This document shows, piece after piece, positions 9,441 through 20,298 of a stretch of DNA of 64,000 nt. Below the pieces are notes generated by a model. That model was not told the DNA's origin and searched no databases. It saw nothing but the letters and a program-made list of their open reading frames with translations. The stretch is taken from assembly GCF_003594885.1 (NCBI RefSeq), contig NZ_QZEZ01000001.1:682001-746000 (forward strand), written 5' to 3'. The first letter of the stretch is position 1, and each line of letters begins with the position of its first letter. The translations under genes were made by a program, and so were the position numbers. The stretch is from Vallicoccus soli (lineage in GTDB: Bacteria > Actinomycetota > Actinomycetes > Motilibacterales > Motilibacteraceae).

Positions 9441-10292
9441 TCAGGTGCGCGCCGGGACGAGCCGCGCGGCCAGCGCGGGCAGCACCCGGCCCAGCGGCGC
9501 GTCGAGGCGCACCTCCGCGTGCGCGTCGCCCCGGGTGGGTCCCTGGTTGACCACGGCGACCGGGATGCCGCGGTCGGCCGCGCGCAGGACGAAGCGGTAC
9601 CCCGACATCACCGTGAGGGAGCTGCCGAGGACGAGCAGGCACGAGGCGCCCTCGACGAGGGCGTAGCTGCGCTCGACGCGCTCGCGGGGGACGGTCTCGC
9701 CGAAGTACACGACGTCGGGCTTGAGCGGGCCCTGCCCGCACACCCCGCACCCGACGACGTGGAACCCGTCGAGGTCGGTCTCGTCGATCTCGGCGTCGCC
9801 GTCGGCGTTGACCACGCGGGCGCGGGCCCCGAAGCCGGGGTTGGCCTCGGTGAGGCGCCGCTCGACCTCCTCGCGGGAGACGTGCGCCCCGCAGCGCAGG
9901 CAGACGACCCGGTCGAGCCGCCCGTGCAGGTCGACGACGTCGCGGGCGCCGGCGGCCTGGTGCAGCCCGTCGACGTTCTGCGTGACGATGCCGCGCAGCA
10001 GCCCGGCGCGCTCGAGCTCCGCGACCGCGCGGTGCCCGTCGTTGGGCCGCGCGGAGGAGAAGTACGGCCACCCGACGTGGCTGCGCGCCCAGTAGCGCCG
10101 GCGGGCGACGGGGTCGCCCACGAACACCTGGAAGCGCATCGGTGCGGTCGTGCGCCGCGAGCCGCTCGGGCCGCGGTAGTCGGGGATGCCGGACTCCGTC
10201 GACAGCCCGGCGCCGCTGAGCACGACGGCGCCGCCGTCCGCGACGAGCCCGGCCAGCGCCTCCAGGTCGCCCCGCGGGCCCGCCTCGCTCAC
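9441..10292 (-). CDS. Sir2-family NAD-dependent protein deacylase
   Basis: A sirtuin removing acetyl or other acyl groups from lysines with NAD+. Visible are GAGLSTESGIPDYRG, TQNVDGLH with the catalytic His in DLHGR, a zinc site of two CxxC pairs (CLRCG and CGVC), LKPDVVYFGE, LVLGSSLTV and VAVVNQGPT. The 283-aa length is typical. Between the two zinc pairs there is an insertion (EVERRLTEANPGFGARARVVNADGDAEID) longer than in compact bacterial CobB. The GTG at 10292 overlaps the stop of the 70-aa gene upstream by 4 nt, so the two are translationally coupled. Confidence 0.93.
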   Translation of the reverse strand: MSEAGPRGDLEALAGLVADGGAVVLSGAGLSTESGIPDYRGPSGSRRTTAPMRFQVFVGDPVARRRYWARSHVGWPYFSSARPNDGHRAVAELERAGLLRGIVTQNVDGLHQAAGARDVVDLHGRLDRVVCLRCGAHVSREEVERRLTEANPGFGARARVVNADGDAEIDETDLDGFHVVGCGVCGQGPLKPDVVYFGETVPRERVERSYALVEGASCLLVLGSSLTVMSGYRFVLRAADRGIPVAVVNQGPTRGDAHAEVRLDAPLGRVLPALAARLVPART

Positions 10293-10501
10293 CCCTCCAT
10301 GGTGCCCCGCTCCCCGGGCACCCGCCGCACGGCGGCGACCTCGCGGGCCGGCACGCGCAGCGCGACGACGGCGCGCGGCGCGCCGACGACCAGCCGGTAG
10401 TCGGTGAACTCCAGGTGCGGGCCGGCGCGGACCACGTCGAGCGCCTCGACGCGCTCGGGCGCCCGGCCGGTCCAGGGGACGTACTCCACGACGAAGGGCA
10501 C
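10289..10501 (-). CDS. hypothetical protein, 70 aa, coupled to the sirtuin
   Basis: A small protein beginning VPFVVEYVPWTGRAPERVEALDVV and ending VPGERGTMEG. A good Shine-Dalgarno (CAGGAGC on the minus strand) precedes the GTG at 10501. Beta-strand-rich appearance, no cysteines or membrane segments. It overlaps the sirtuin start by 4 nt and is therefore likely co-translated. I do not recognise the family; a sirtuin substrate or partner is a guess based only on position. Confidence 0.6.
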   Translation of the reverse strand: MPFVVEYVPWTGRAPERVEALDVVRAGPHLEFTDYRLVVGAPRAVVALRVPAREVAAVRRVPGERGTMEG

Positions 10502-10573
10502 GGGTCGGCTCCTGCTCCTGCAGCGGCTCGACCCGTCGCGCATCCTGCCCGCGGGGTCCGACGCCCACGCGGC

Positions 10574-10579
10574 TAGGGT
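10574..10579 (+). promoter_or_regulatory. -10 box TAGGGT before the aldo/keto reductase
   Basis: TANNNT hexamer ending 7 nt before the ATG at 10587, as in the other leaderless-type genes here. Confidence 0.5.
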
Positions 10580-10586
10580 CCGGCGC

Positions 10587-11573
10587 ATGGAGATGAGGAC
10601 CTTCGGCCGGCTCGGCCGGGACGCGTCGGTGGTCGGCCTCGGGGCGTGGCAGATCGGCGCCGACTGGGGCCGGGTCGACGAGGACGACGCCCTGGCGACG
10701 CTCACCGCGGCCGTGGACGCCGGGGTGACCTTCGTCGACACGGCGGACGTGTACGGCGACGGTCGCAGCGAGCGGCTCGTCGGCCGGCTGCTGCGCGAGC
10801 GCCCGGACGCCGGCCTGCTCGTGGCGACGAAGATGGGCCGGCGCGCCGACCCGCACGTGGCGGCCGGCTACACCCCGGACGCCTTCCGCGCCTGGAACGA
10901 CCGCAGCCGCGAGAACCTCGGCGTCGACACGCTCGACCTCGTGCAGCTGCACTGCCCGCCGAGCGAGGTGTACGGCCGCGACGACCTCTTCGACGCGCTC
11001 GACGCGATGGTGGGCGAGGGGCGCGTGCGCGCGTACGGCGTCAGCGTCGAGACCGTCGACGAGGCCCTGTCCGCGATCGCCCGCCCGCACGTGGCGAGCG
11101 TGCAGATCATCGTCAACGCCTTCCGGCAGAAGCCGCTGGAGCAGGTGCTCCCGGCCGCCGCCGAGGCGGGGGTCGGGATCATCGCGCGGGTCCCGCTGGC
11201 CAGCGGGCTGCTGACCGGCAAGTACGACGAGACGACCACCTTCGCGCCGGACGACCACCGCACGTACAACCGCAACGGGGAGGCCTTCGACGTCGGCGAG
11301 ACCTTCGCCGGCGTGGACTTCACCACCGGGGTGCGGGCGGCCCGCGAGGTGGCGGCGCTCGCGCCCGAGGGCGTCACCACGGCGCAGCTCGCCCTGCGCT
11401 GGGTCGTCGACCAGCCGGGCGTCACCACGGTCATCCCCGGCGCGCGCAACGCCGAGCAGGCGCGCGCCAACGCCGCGGCCGCCGGCGTCCCGCCGCTGGC
11501 CCCGGAGGTGCTCGAGGGCGTGCGCCGCGTCTACGACGAGCACGTGCGCCCGCTCGTCCACGACCGGTGGTGA
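10587..11573 (+). CDS. aldo/keto reductase
   Basis: A 328-aa NADPH-dependent oxidoreductase with a TIM-barrel fold. The tetrad is recognisable in TFVDTADVYGDGRSE (Asp, Tyr), LVATKMG (Lys) and LDLVQLHCPP (His); GVSVETVDEAL, VPLASGLLTGKY and the NADP-binding TVIPGARNAEQARAN follow. It resembles YccK/IolS-like reductases. The start MEMRTFGRLG at 10587 sits 7 nt after a TAGGGT box. The Nudix gene follows after 4 nt, forming a two-gene unit. Confidence 0.93.
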   Translation: MEMRTFGRLGRDASVVGLGAWQIGADWGRVDEDDALATLTAAVDAGVTFVDTADVYGDGRSERLVGRLLRERPDAGLLVATKMGRRADPHVAAGYTPDAFRAWNDRSRENLGVDTLDLVQLHCPPSEVYGRDDLFDALDAMVGEGRVRAYGVSVETVDEALSAIARPHVASVQIIVNAFRQKPLEQVLPAAAEAGVGIIARVPLASGLLTGKYDETTTFAPDDHRTYNRNGEAFDVGETFAGVDFTTGVRAAREVAALAPEGVTTAQLALRWVVDQPGVTTVIPGARNAEQARANAAAAGVPPLAPEVLEGVRRVYDEHVRPLVHDRW

Positions 11574-11577
11574 CGCG

Positions 11578-11982
11578 CTGAGCGGCGGGCCGCTGGTCGT
11601 CGTCGGGGCCGCCCTGCTCGACGGCGGCCGGCTGCTCGCGGCCCGGCGCACCGGCCCGCCCGCGCTCGCCGGCGGTTGGGAGCTGCCCGGCGGCAAGGTG
11701 GACCCCGGCGAGGGCGAGCGCGCGGCGCTCGTGCGCGAGTGCCGGGAGGAGCTCGGCGTGGAGGTCGAGCTGCTGCAGCGCGTCGGCGGCGACTGGCCGC
11801 TGCCGCCGTCGGCGGTCCTGCGGGTCTGGACCGCGCGGGTCGTGGCCGGGGTCCCGGCGGCCGGGCCCGACCACAGCGAGCTGCGCTGGCTCGACCCGGG
11901 CGACTGGTACGGCGTGGCGTGGCTCGACGCGGACCTGCCGGTCGTCCGGGCGGTGCAGGCCCTCGCCGGGCCGGCCGCGTGA
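11578..11982 (+). CDS. Nudix hydrolase (MutT-like), probable CTG start
   Basis: A MutT-like nucleotide pyrophosphohydrolase, probably clearing 8-oxo-dGTP. The Nudix box GKVDPGEGERAALVRECREELGV fits GX5EX7REUXEEXGU (residues 39-61). The nearest in-frame GTG (11698) lies inside the box and would remove the first strands, and no ATG/GTG/TTG exists upstream in frame after the aldo/keto reductase. The CTG at 11578 gives the normal N-terminus (SGGPLVVVGAALLDGGRLLAARR) and lies 4 nt after the previous stop, with a weak GGTGGT upstream. Either CTG is used or a base is wrong in the sequence. Length 134 aa is typical. Confidence 0.8.
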   Translation: MSGGPLVVVGAALLDGGRLLAARRTGPPALAGGWELPGGKVDPGEGERAALVRECREELGVEVELLQRVGGDWPLPPSAVLRVWTARVVAGVPAAGPDHSELRWLDPGDWYGVAWLDADLPVVRAVQALAGPAA

Positions 11983-12052
11983 GCCCCGCGCGGGGCCGGT
12001 CGGCCCCGCGCCGGGCGGCATGGGCGGACCCGCGCAGGGGAGGACCGCCCTC

Positions 12053-14017
12053 GTGAGCGGAGCGGGCGGTGGCGCGGCGGACGGCGGTGCGCCGGTCGGG
12101 GGTGCGCCGGCACCGGGCCGCGACGCGCTCCTCGCCGCGGCGCTGGACCGGCTGCCCGTCGGGGTCGTCGTGCTCGACGCCGACCTGCGGGTGCTCGCGG
12201 CGAGCGCCGGGGTCCCGGCGCCGGGCGCCGCGCCGCCGTGGCTCGAGGGGCAGCGCGGACGGCTGCTCGAGGTGCTGCGCACGGGGGAGCCGCTGGAGCC
12301 GGGCGGGGCGGCCCCGCTGCGCGCGCGGCGGCTGCGGGCGGCGGACGGCCGCGCGCTCGTGGGCGTGCTCGTCGACCCGCCCGGCGGCCCCCGGGAGCGG
12401 CCCGGGCGGGGGCGCCCCGACGTGCTCGCCCTGCTCGACGAGGCCGCGCGGCGCGTGGGCAGCACCCTCGACGTGGCGACGACCGCCCGCGAGGTCGTGC
12501 AGGTCGCGGTCCCGGCCTTCGCCGACCTGGCGGCCGTGGACCTGCTCGAGGAGCAGGGTCCGCCCGGCGCGCGCCCGCGGCTGCGCCGGGTCGCCCGGGC
12601 CGCGGCGGACCCGGCGCCCGCGGGGCCGTACGCGGCCGCCGGGGCGCCGCCCGTCGATGACGGCGGCCTGGTCGCGCGGGTGCTCGAGGGGCGCGAGCCG
12701 GTGCTCGTGGCCGACCCCGGCGCCCCCGCGCCCGGCCCGCCGGGCGGGCCGCCGGGGGAGGGGCCGGGCCCGCTCGTGCTCGCCCCGCTCGTCGCCCGCG
12801 GCGCCGTGCTCGGCCTCGTCACCCTCGGGCGCGGCGCCGGAGCCTCCGCGTTCGACGCGCAGGACCTGCGCCTGGCCGGGGAGCTGGCGCGCCGCGCCGC
12901 GCTCGCCGTGGACAACGCCCGCCTCTACTCCCGGGAGCGGGCGACGGCGGTGGAGCTGCAGCGCTCGCTGCTGCCCCGCGAGGACCCCGAGCTGGGGCGG
13001 GTCGCCGTCGCCCACCGCTACCTCCCCGGCGGCACGACCCAGGTGGGGGGCGACTGGTTCGACGTCATCGCCCTCGCCGGCGGGCGCGTGGCGCTCGTCG
13101 TGGGGGACGTCATGGGGCGCGGGCTGCGCGCCGCCGCGGCCATGGGCCAGCTGCGCACCGCCGTGCGCACGCTCGCCGTGCTCGACCTCATGCCCGAGGA
13201 CGTGCTCGCGCACCTCGACGACCTCGCCCAGTCCCTCGACGAGGTGCAGCTCGCGACGTGCGCCTACGCCGTGTACGACCCGGTGGACCGCGCCCTGCGC
13301 TACGCGACGGCCGGGCACCTCCCGCCGGTCCTGCTCGACCCGTCCGGCGCGCCGCGGGTGCTGGCGCCGGCCTCGGGCGCCCCGCTGGGGGTGGGCGGGG
13401 TCCCCTTCGGCAGCGTCGTGGTGGACGTGCCCGACGGCTGCCGGCTGGTGCTGTGCACCGACGGGCTCGTCGAGTCGCGCGGCGCCGACGTGGACGACGG
13501 CACGGCCCGGCTCCTGGAGGCGCTGCGTCGGGGCCCGGACGACCTCGAGGCGCTCTGCGACGCGGTGCTCGCCGAGACCGGCCGCGACCGCGGCCACGAC
13601 GACGACGTCGCGCTGCTCGTCGCCCGCCTCGAGGGGGTCGACCCGGCCTCCTGCACCGCGGTCGCCGTACGGGCCGACCTCGCCGCCGTCGGCCGCGCCC
13701 GCCGGCTGGCCCGCCGCCGCCTCGAGGAGTGGGGCCTGCACCGCCTCGTCGACACCGCCGAGCTGCTCGTGAGCGAGCTGGTCACCAACGCCGTGCGCTA
13801 CGCCCGCGAGCCGGTCGTGCTGCGGCTGCTGCTGCTCGACGACCGGGTCGAGGTCTCCGTGGCCGACAGCGACGCCCGCCTGCCCCGCCTGCGCCGGGCC
13901 GCGCCCGACGACGAGGGCGGGCGGGGCCTGCACCTCGTCGGCAGCCTCGCCCGGCGCTGGGGCGCCCGCTCGACGCCCGGCGGCAAGGTGGTCTGGTTCG
14001 ACCTGCCGCTGCGCTGA
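12053..14017 (+). CDS. PAS-GAF-PP2C (SpoIIE-type) phosphatase fused to an anti-sigma-type ATPase domain
   Basis: A predicted cytosolic partner-switching regulator that both dephosphorylates an anti-anti-sigma factor and carries an RsbW-like kinase domain. In 654 aa: a PAS-like segment (about 25-105), a GAF domain (about 125-295, interrupted by a Pro/Gly-rich stretch near 225-245), a PP2C_SIG domain (about 310-510; GGDWFDVIAL, VGDVMGRG, LCTDGLVESR, GHDDDVALLV with metal-binding Asp) and a C-terminal HATPase (about 530-654; SELVTNAVRYA, GRGLHLVGSLARRWG). The GTG at 12053 has GGGGAGGA 8 nt upstream; the ATG at 12020 has none. No sigma factor or STAS protein is encoded nearby. Confidence 0.88.
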   Translation: MSGAGGGAADGGAPVGGAPAPGRDALLAAALDRLPVGVVVLDADLRVLAASAGVPAPGAAPPWLEGQRGRLLEVLRTGEPLEPGGAAPLRARRLRAADGRALVGVLVDPPGGPRERPGRGRPDVLALLDEAARRVGSTLDVATTAREVVQVAVPAFADLAAVDLLEEQGPPGARPRLRRVARAAADPAPAGPYAAAGAPPVDDGGLVARVLEGREPVLVADPGAPAPGPPGGPPGEGPGPLVLAPLVARGAVLGLVTLGRGAGASAFDAQDLRLAGELARRAALAVDNARLYSRERATAVELQRSLLPREDPELGRVAVAHRYLPGGTTQVGGDWFDVIALAGGRVALVVGDVMGRGLRAAAAMGQLRTAVRTLAVLDLMPEDVLAHLDDLAQSLDEVQLATCAYAVYDPVDRALRYATAGHLPPVLLDPSGAPRVLAPASGAPLGVGGVPFGSVVVDVPDGCRLVLCTDGLVESRGADVDDGTARLLEALRRGPDDLEALCDAVLAETGRDRGHDDDVALLVARLEGVDPASCTAVAVRADLAAVGRARRLARRRLEEWGLHRLVDTAELLVSELVTNAVRYAREPVVLRLLLLDDRVEVSVADSDARLPRLRRAAPDDEGGRGLHLVGSLARRWGARSTPGGKVVWFDLPLR

Positions 14018-14026
14018 GGCCGGTCC

Positions 14027-15565
14027 TCAGGAGGGCGTCCCCGTGCCCGCCAGCGGCAGCGCGACCGTGAACCGCGTGCACCCGGGCGCGCTCGCGACCT
14101 CGACGGTGCCGCCGTGGGCCGCGACCACGGCCCGCACGATGGCCAGCCCGAGCCCGGTGCTGCCCGTGGTGCCCTGCCCGCTGCCGCCGGCGCGGGCCCG
14201 CCCCTCGTCGCCGCGCGCGAAGCGCTCGAAGACCGTCGGCAGCAGCGCGGGCGCGATGCCGGGCCCCTCGTCCTGCACCGTGAGCACCGCCCGGCCGCGC
14301 GCGGTCGCGAGGCCCGCCACGACCCGGGTGCCGGGCGGCGTGTGCACGCGGGCGTTCGCCAGCAGGTTGGCGACGACCTGGTGCAGGCGCGCGGCGTCGC
14401 CGTCGACGACGACGGGCTCCTCGGGGAGGTCGAGGTCCCAGCGGTGCCCGGGCCCCGCTGCGTGCGCGTCCCCGACGGCGTCGACGAGCAGGGCCGTGAG
14501 GTCGACCGGGCCGTGCGCCACGGGACGGCCGGCGTCGAGGCGGGCGAGGAGCAGCAGGTCCTCGACGAGCGCGCTCATGCGCACCGCCTCGGACTCCACC
14601 CGCCGCAGCGCGTGGGCCACGTCGGGGGGAGCGGCCTCGCGGCTGCGCCGGGTCAGCTCCGCGTAGCCGCGGATCGAGGCGAGGGGCGTGCGCAGCTCGT
14701 GGCTGGCGTCGGCGACGAAGCGCCGGACGCGGGTCTCGCTCTCCTGGCGGGCCGCCAGCGCGGCGGCGACGTGCTCGAGGAGCCGGTTGAGGGCGGCACC
14801 GACCTGCCCGACCTCCGTACGGGGGTCGGTGCCGGCCTCGGGCACGCGCTGGGCCAGCGCCACCTCGCCCGTGCCCAGGGGGAGCCGCGCCACCTCGGTG
14901 GCGGTGGCCGCCACCCGCCGCAGCGGGCGCAGGCCGAGCCGGACGATCGCCGCGCCGGCCAGGGCGGCGAGCCCGAGGCCGGCGAGGCCGACCGCCGTGA
15001 TCGTCCACGCCAGGGTCCGCACCGTGCTCTGCACGGGGGCGAGCGGGAGGCCGACGACGCGCTGCAGGCCGCCGGGCGCGCGGGCGAGCAGCACCCGGTA
15101 CGCCCCCACCTCGCCGAGGTCCGCCGTCCTCGGCCGGTCCGCGCCGCGCAGGGTGGCGGCGGCTCCGGGGGGCACCTCGACGCCCAGCCGCGAGCCGTCC
15201 TCCTGGTCCACCCACGCGGCGCTCACCTCCCCCTCGTCGAGGACCACCGTGAGCCGCCCGGCGCCCTCGGGGGACGGGTCGTCGCCGCGCTCGAAGGCCC
15301 CGCCCGGCCCGCCGGCCCCGCCGGGCCCGCCGAGCCCGCCGGGTGCGCCGAGCCCGGGCGGCGCCTGCGCGGCCGCGCGCACCTGGTCGTCGAGGCGGTC
15401 CTGCAGCGACCGGCGCAGCAGGGCGGTGCTCACGACGCCGACGACGAGCACCACCACGGCCATGAGCGCCACCAGCGCGACGAGCAGGCGGGCGCGCAGC
15501 GTCCACCGCCGCGGGTGGAGCAGCAGGCGGCGCCCGCGCGCCGAGCGCAGGTGGGCGGGGGCCAC
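14027..15565 (-). CDS. sensor histidine kinase (HAMP, HisKA, HATPase)
   Basis: A 512-aa membrane sensor kinase paired with the OmpR-type regulator upstream, 3 nt away. TM1 spans about residues 26-50, an extracytoplasmic domain follows with a collagen-like Gly/Pro stretch (near 70-85), TM2 is about 186-208, then HAMP, HisKA with phosphoacceptor His289 in [12 protein letters not shown], and HATPase with N box [13 protein letters not shown]1 VQDEGPGI and G2 [10 protein letters not shown]. The signal is unknown; the organisation resembles TcrY/MprB-type kinases. The GTG start directly follows the regulator stop, so co-expression is certain from layout. Confidence 0.92.
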   Translation of the reverse strand: MAPAHLRSARGRRLLLHPRRWTLRARLLVALVALMAVVVLVVGVVSTALLRRSLQDRLDDQVRAAAQAPPGLGAPGGLGGPGGAGGPGGAFERGDDPSPEGAGRLTVVLDEGEVSAAWVDQEDGSRLGVEVPPGAAATLRGADRPRTADLGEVGAYRVLLARAPGGLQRVVGLPLAPVQSTVRTLAWTITAVGLAGLGLAALAGAAIVRLGLRPLRRVAATATEVARLPLGTGEVALAQRVPEAGTDPRTEVGQVGAALNRLLEHVAAALAARQESETRVRRFVADASHELRTPLASIRGYAELTRRSREAAPPDVAHALRRVESEAVRMSALVEDLLLLARLDAGRPVAHGPVDLTALLVDAVGDAHAAGPGHRWDLDLPEEPVVVDGDAARLHQVVANLLANARVHTPPGTRVVAGLATARGRAVLTVQDEGPGIAPALLPTVFERFARGDEGRARAGGSGQGTTGSTGLGLAIVRAVVAAHGGTVEVASAPGCTRFTVALPLAGTGTPS

Positions 15566-15568
15566 GCG

Positions 15569-16333
15569 TCAGCCGGCCGGGTCCGCGGGCTTGAGCACGT
15601 ACCCCGCGCCGCGCCGGGTGTGGATCATCGGGGCGCGGCCGGCGTCCACCTTCTTGCGCAGGTAGGACACGTAGAGCTCCACCACGTTGGCCTGCCCGCC
15701 GAAGTCGTAGTCCCAGACCCGGTCGAGGATCTGCGCCTTGCTCAGCACGCGCCGGGGGTTGCGCATGAGGAAGCGCAGCAGCTCGAACTCGGTCGCCGTG
15801 AGGTGCACGGCGTCCCCGCCGCGGTGCACCTCGCGGCTGTCCTCGTCCATGACGAGGTCGCCGACGACGAGCCGCCCGCCCTCGCGCTGGGCGAGCGAGC
15901 CGCTGCGGCGCACGAGCCCGCGCAGGCGCGCGACGACCTCCTCCAGGCTGAACGGCTTGGTCACGTAGTCGTCGCCACCGGCGGTCAGCCCCGCGACGCG
16001 GTCCTCGACGGCGTCCCTCGCGGTGAGGAAGAGCACGGGCACGTCGGTCGCGTCGGCGCGCAGGCGGCGCAGCACCTCCAGGCCGTCCATGTCCGGCAGC
16101 ATCATGTCGAGGACGACCGCGTCCGGCCGGAAGCCGCGCGCGGCCCGGGTCGCCGCGCCGCCGTCGCCCGCCGTGCGCACGTCCCAGCCCTCGTAGCGCA
16201 GCGCCATGGACAGCAGCTCGGTGAGCGCCGGCTCGTCGTCGACGACGAGGACCCGCACCGGGGTGCCGTCGGGGCGGCGCAGGCGGGGCGGGCCGGGGGC
16301 CGCTGCGGGCCCGGGGTGCGGGGCGTCCGTCAT
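15569..16333 (-). CDS. OmpR/PhoB-family response regulator
   Basis: A 254-aa DNA-binding regulator and first gene of the two-component operon. The receiver domain (residues 27-140) has acidic pair Asp32-Asp33, phosphoacceptor Asp76 in [12 protein letters not shown] and Lys in YVTKPFS. The winged-helix domain (about 155-250) shows [53 protein letters not shown] Pro-rich 25-residue extension precedes the receiver. The second of two close ATGs (16333) is preferred, as GGGGAG lies 7 nt before it but only 1 nt before the first (16339). It diverges from typA. Confidence 0.93.
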   Translation of the reverse strand: MTDAPHPGPAAAPGPPRLRRPDGTPVRVLVVDDEPALTELLSMALRYEGWDVRTAGDGGAATRAARGFRPDAVVLDMMLPDMDGLEVLRRLRADATDVPVLFLTARDAVEDRVAGLTAGGDDYVTKPFSLEEVVARLRGLVRRSGSLAQREGGRLVVGDLVMDEDSREVHRGGDAVHLTATEFELLRFLMRNPRRVLSKAQILDRVWDYDFGGQANVVELYVSYLRKKVDAGRAPMIHTRRGAGYVLKPADPAG

Positions 16334-16492
16334 CTGCATGCTCCCCACGGTCGGAGGCGTCGCTGTGCGGTCCCGGTGCGCTCCCTGTGGACCCGCTGTG
16401 AGCGTACGGACGGGCGCCCGGGCCGGCGCCGTAGACTCCAGGAGCGCCGGTCCGTCGGTGCCCCGCCACCGAGCCAGGAGTCGTACCCCCGC

Positions 16493-18343
<1,851 letters not shown>

Positions 18344-18388
18344 GCCCGGTCCCGTCGCCGTGCTGGGGCTGCTCACGGTCGGTGGGCC

Positions 18389-18419
18389 CGGCGGTGCGGG
18401 GCGTGCTCCCGTACCGCCG
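18389..18419. terminator. hairpin downstream of typA
   Basis: 12-bp stem (one G-U) between 18389-18400 and 18408-18419 with a 7-nt loop, 45 nt past the typA stop. No U-tract follows, as is usual for actinobacterial terminators. Confidence 0.55.
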
Positions 18420-18596
18420 AGCGTTACCTGATCGGTACGCGTCCGAGCCCGTCGCGAGAGCGATCCGGGCAGATGCGTCGGTTAGCGTCGACGGGTGCCG
18501 ATCGCGGCGCCGGCCGGAGGATCTCCCGCCGGGGCACGATCCGGTAACGGACCTTGCGGTGCGCCGCGCCCCTCGGGTTGGGTCCTGACGGCCAGA

Positions 18597-18613
18597 GCTC
18601 GAACCTTTCGAGC
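18597..18613. promoter_or_regulatory. inverted repeat 21 nt before the importer start
   Basis: Perfect 7-bp arms GCTCGAA and TTCGAGC around CCT, ending 8 nt before the Shine-Dalgarno AGGAGG (18622-18627). It may be an operator or an RNA hairpin limiting translation initiation. Confidence 0.4.
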
Positions 18614-18633
18614 GTCCACACAGGAGGATCTCT

Positions 18634-20286
18634 ATGCGCGGTCTCGAGCGCGCCCGCTGGGCTGTGGGGGTGGCGTCGATCGCCCTCCTCGCCACGGCCT
18701 GCGGCGGCGGGGACGACGACAACGCGGGCGGCAGCGGCGGCGACTCCGCCGGCGGCCCCAGCGGCACGGTCACCATCCAGAACGGTGAGCCGCAGAACCC
18801 GCTCGTCGGCTTCAACACCAACGAGACCGAGGGCGGCCTCGTGGTCGACTCGATCACCACGGGCCTCGTGGAGTACGACGTCGAGGACGGCTCGCCGGTG
18901 ATGGCGGTCGCCGAGTCCATCGAGACCGACGACAACACCACCTACACGGTGACGCTCAAGGACTGGACGTTCCACGACGGCAGCCCGGTGACGGCGAACA
19001 GCTTCGTCGACGCCTGGAACTACGGCGCCTACGGCCCGAACGCCCAGCTCAACTCGTACTTCTTCGAGCCCATCCAGGGCTACACCGAGGTGCAGGGCGA
19101 GGACGCCAACGGCGACGAGACCATCACGGCCGACGAGGCCCCGGTCACGGAGATGTCCGGCCTCAAGGTCGTCGACGACAAGACCTTCACCATCACGCTG
19201 ACCGCCCCGGCGTCCTCGTTCATCAACCGCCTCGGCTACTCGGCGTTCGTGCCGCTGCCGGAGTCCTTCTTCGAGGACCCGGAGGCCTACGGCGAGGAGC
19301 CGGTCGGCAACGGCCCGTTCCGCTTCGTCAGCTGGGACCACGACGTGCAGATCGACGTCGAGGCCTGGGAGGACTACCCGGGCGAGCGCCCGGCGCAGGT
19401 CCAGGCCGTGCAGTTCAAGGTCTACACCGACTCCGACGCGGCGTACGCCGACCTGACGAGCGGCAACCTCGACATCGTCGACACGCTGCCGACGTCGGCG
19501 CTGGCCGGCGAGCAGTTCAAGTCCGACCTCGGCGAGGGCCGCTACGTCGAGCAGCCCGAGGGCGTGTTCCAGTCCTTCACGCTGCCGCAGTACCTGCCGG
19601 AGTACGCCGACCCGAACCTCGGCAAGGCGCTGTCGCTGGCGATCGACCGCGAGTCGATCACCCAGACCATCTTCAACGGCGGCCGCACCCCGGCCACCGG
19701 CTGGGTCGCCCCGGTCGTCGAGGGCTACGTCGAGGGCCAGTGCGGCGAGTTCTGCACCTACGACCCGGCCAAGGCGAAGGAGTACTTCGCCCAGACCGAC
19801 TTCCAGGGCCCGCTGACCATCGGCTACAACGCCGACGGCGACCACAAGGCCTGGGTCGACGCGACCTGCAACAGCATCAAGAACGCCATCGGCCTGGACT
19901 GCCAGGGCCAGCCGACGCCGGACTTCGCCACCTTCCGCGAGGCGATCACGAACCGCGAGGAGGACGGCGCCTTCCGCACCGGCTGGCAGATGGACTACCC
20001 GTCGATCGAGAACTTCCTCGCCCCGCTCTACGCGACCGGCGCCTCCTCGAACGACGGCGAGTACAGCAACCCGCAGTTCGACCAGCTCCTGCAGCAGGCC
20101 GCCTCGGCCGAGGGCGAGGAGTCGCTCGAGCTCTACCAGCAGGCCGAGCGCCTGCTGGCCGAGGACATGACGGTCATCCCGCTCTGGTACAGCACCCTCC
20201 AGGCCGGTTGGTCCGAGCGCCTCGAGAACGTCCGGTTCACGCCCTTCGGCACCCCGGACCTGCAGGGCATCACCGTCAGCGAGTGA
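18634..20286 (+). CDS. oligopeptide-type ABC transporter substrate-binding lipoprotein (family 5)
   Basis: A 550-aa extracellular solute-binding protein (SBP_bac_5) presumably binding peptides for the permeases and ATPases downstream. The signal peptide ends in lipobox LLATAC (Cys23), followed by a Gly/Asp/Asn linker. Family features include QNGEPQNPLVGFNTNETEGG, the fold-defining KDWTFHDGSPVTANSFVDAWNYGAYGPNA, VGNGPFRFVSWDHD and ALSLAIDRESITQTIFNG. A very strong AGGAGG is 6 nt before the ATG. A stem-loop directly after the stop (20299-20335) separates it from the permease gene. The ligand could be peptides, nickel complexes or another family-5 substrate. Confidence 0.93.
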   Translation: MRGLERARWAVGVASIALLATACGGGDDDNAGGSGGDSAGGPSGTVTIQNGEPQNPLVGFNTNETEGGLVVDSITTGLVEYDVEDGSPVMAVAESIETDDNTTYTVTLKDWTFHDGSPVTANSFVDAWNYGAYGPNAQLNSYFFEPIQGYTEVQGEDANGDETITADEAPVTEMSGLKVVDDKTFTITLTAPASSFINRLGYSAFVPLPESFFEDPEAYGEEPVGNGPFRFVSWDHDVQIDVEAWEDYPGERPAQVQAVQFKVYTDSDAAYADLTSGNLDIVDTLPTSALAGEQFKSDLGEGRYVEQPEGVFQSFTLPQYLPEYADPNLGKALSLAIDRESITQTIFNGGRTPATGWVAPVVEGYVEGQCGEFCTYDPAKAKEYFAQTDFQGPLTIGYNADGDHKAWVDATCNSIKNAIGLDCQGQPTPDFATFREAITNREEDGAFRTGWQMDYPSIENFLAPLYATGASSNDGEYSNPQFDQLLQQAASAEGEESLELYQQAERLLAEDMTVIPLWYSTLQAGWSERLENVRFTPFGTPDLQGITVSE

Positions 20287-20298
20287 TCGACCCACGGG

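Larger units (their letters stand above)
18344..18633 (+). promoter_or_regulatory. intergenic control region upstream of the oligopeptide importer
   Basis: The longest gene-free stretch (290 nt). It holds the typA hairpin, a possible -10 TAGCGT at 18483-18488, and an inverted repeat at 18597-18613. The leader before the importer would be about 140 nt if that -10 is used. I see no known riboswitch in it. Confidence 0.45.

Noticed and set aside
11698-11982. 94-aa Nudix protein starting at GTG 11698
   Set aside because: This start removes the first residue of the Nudix box and the preceding strands; the gene must begin upstream.
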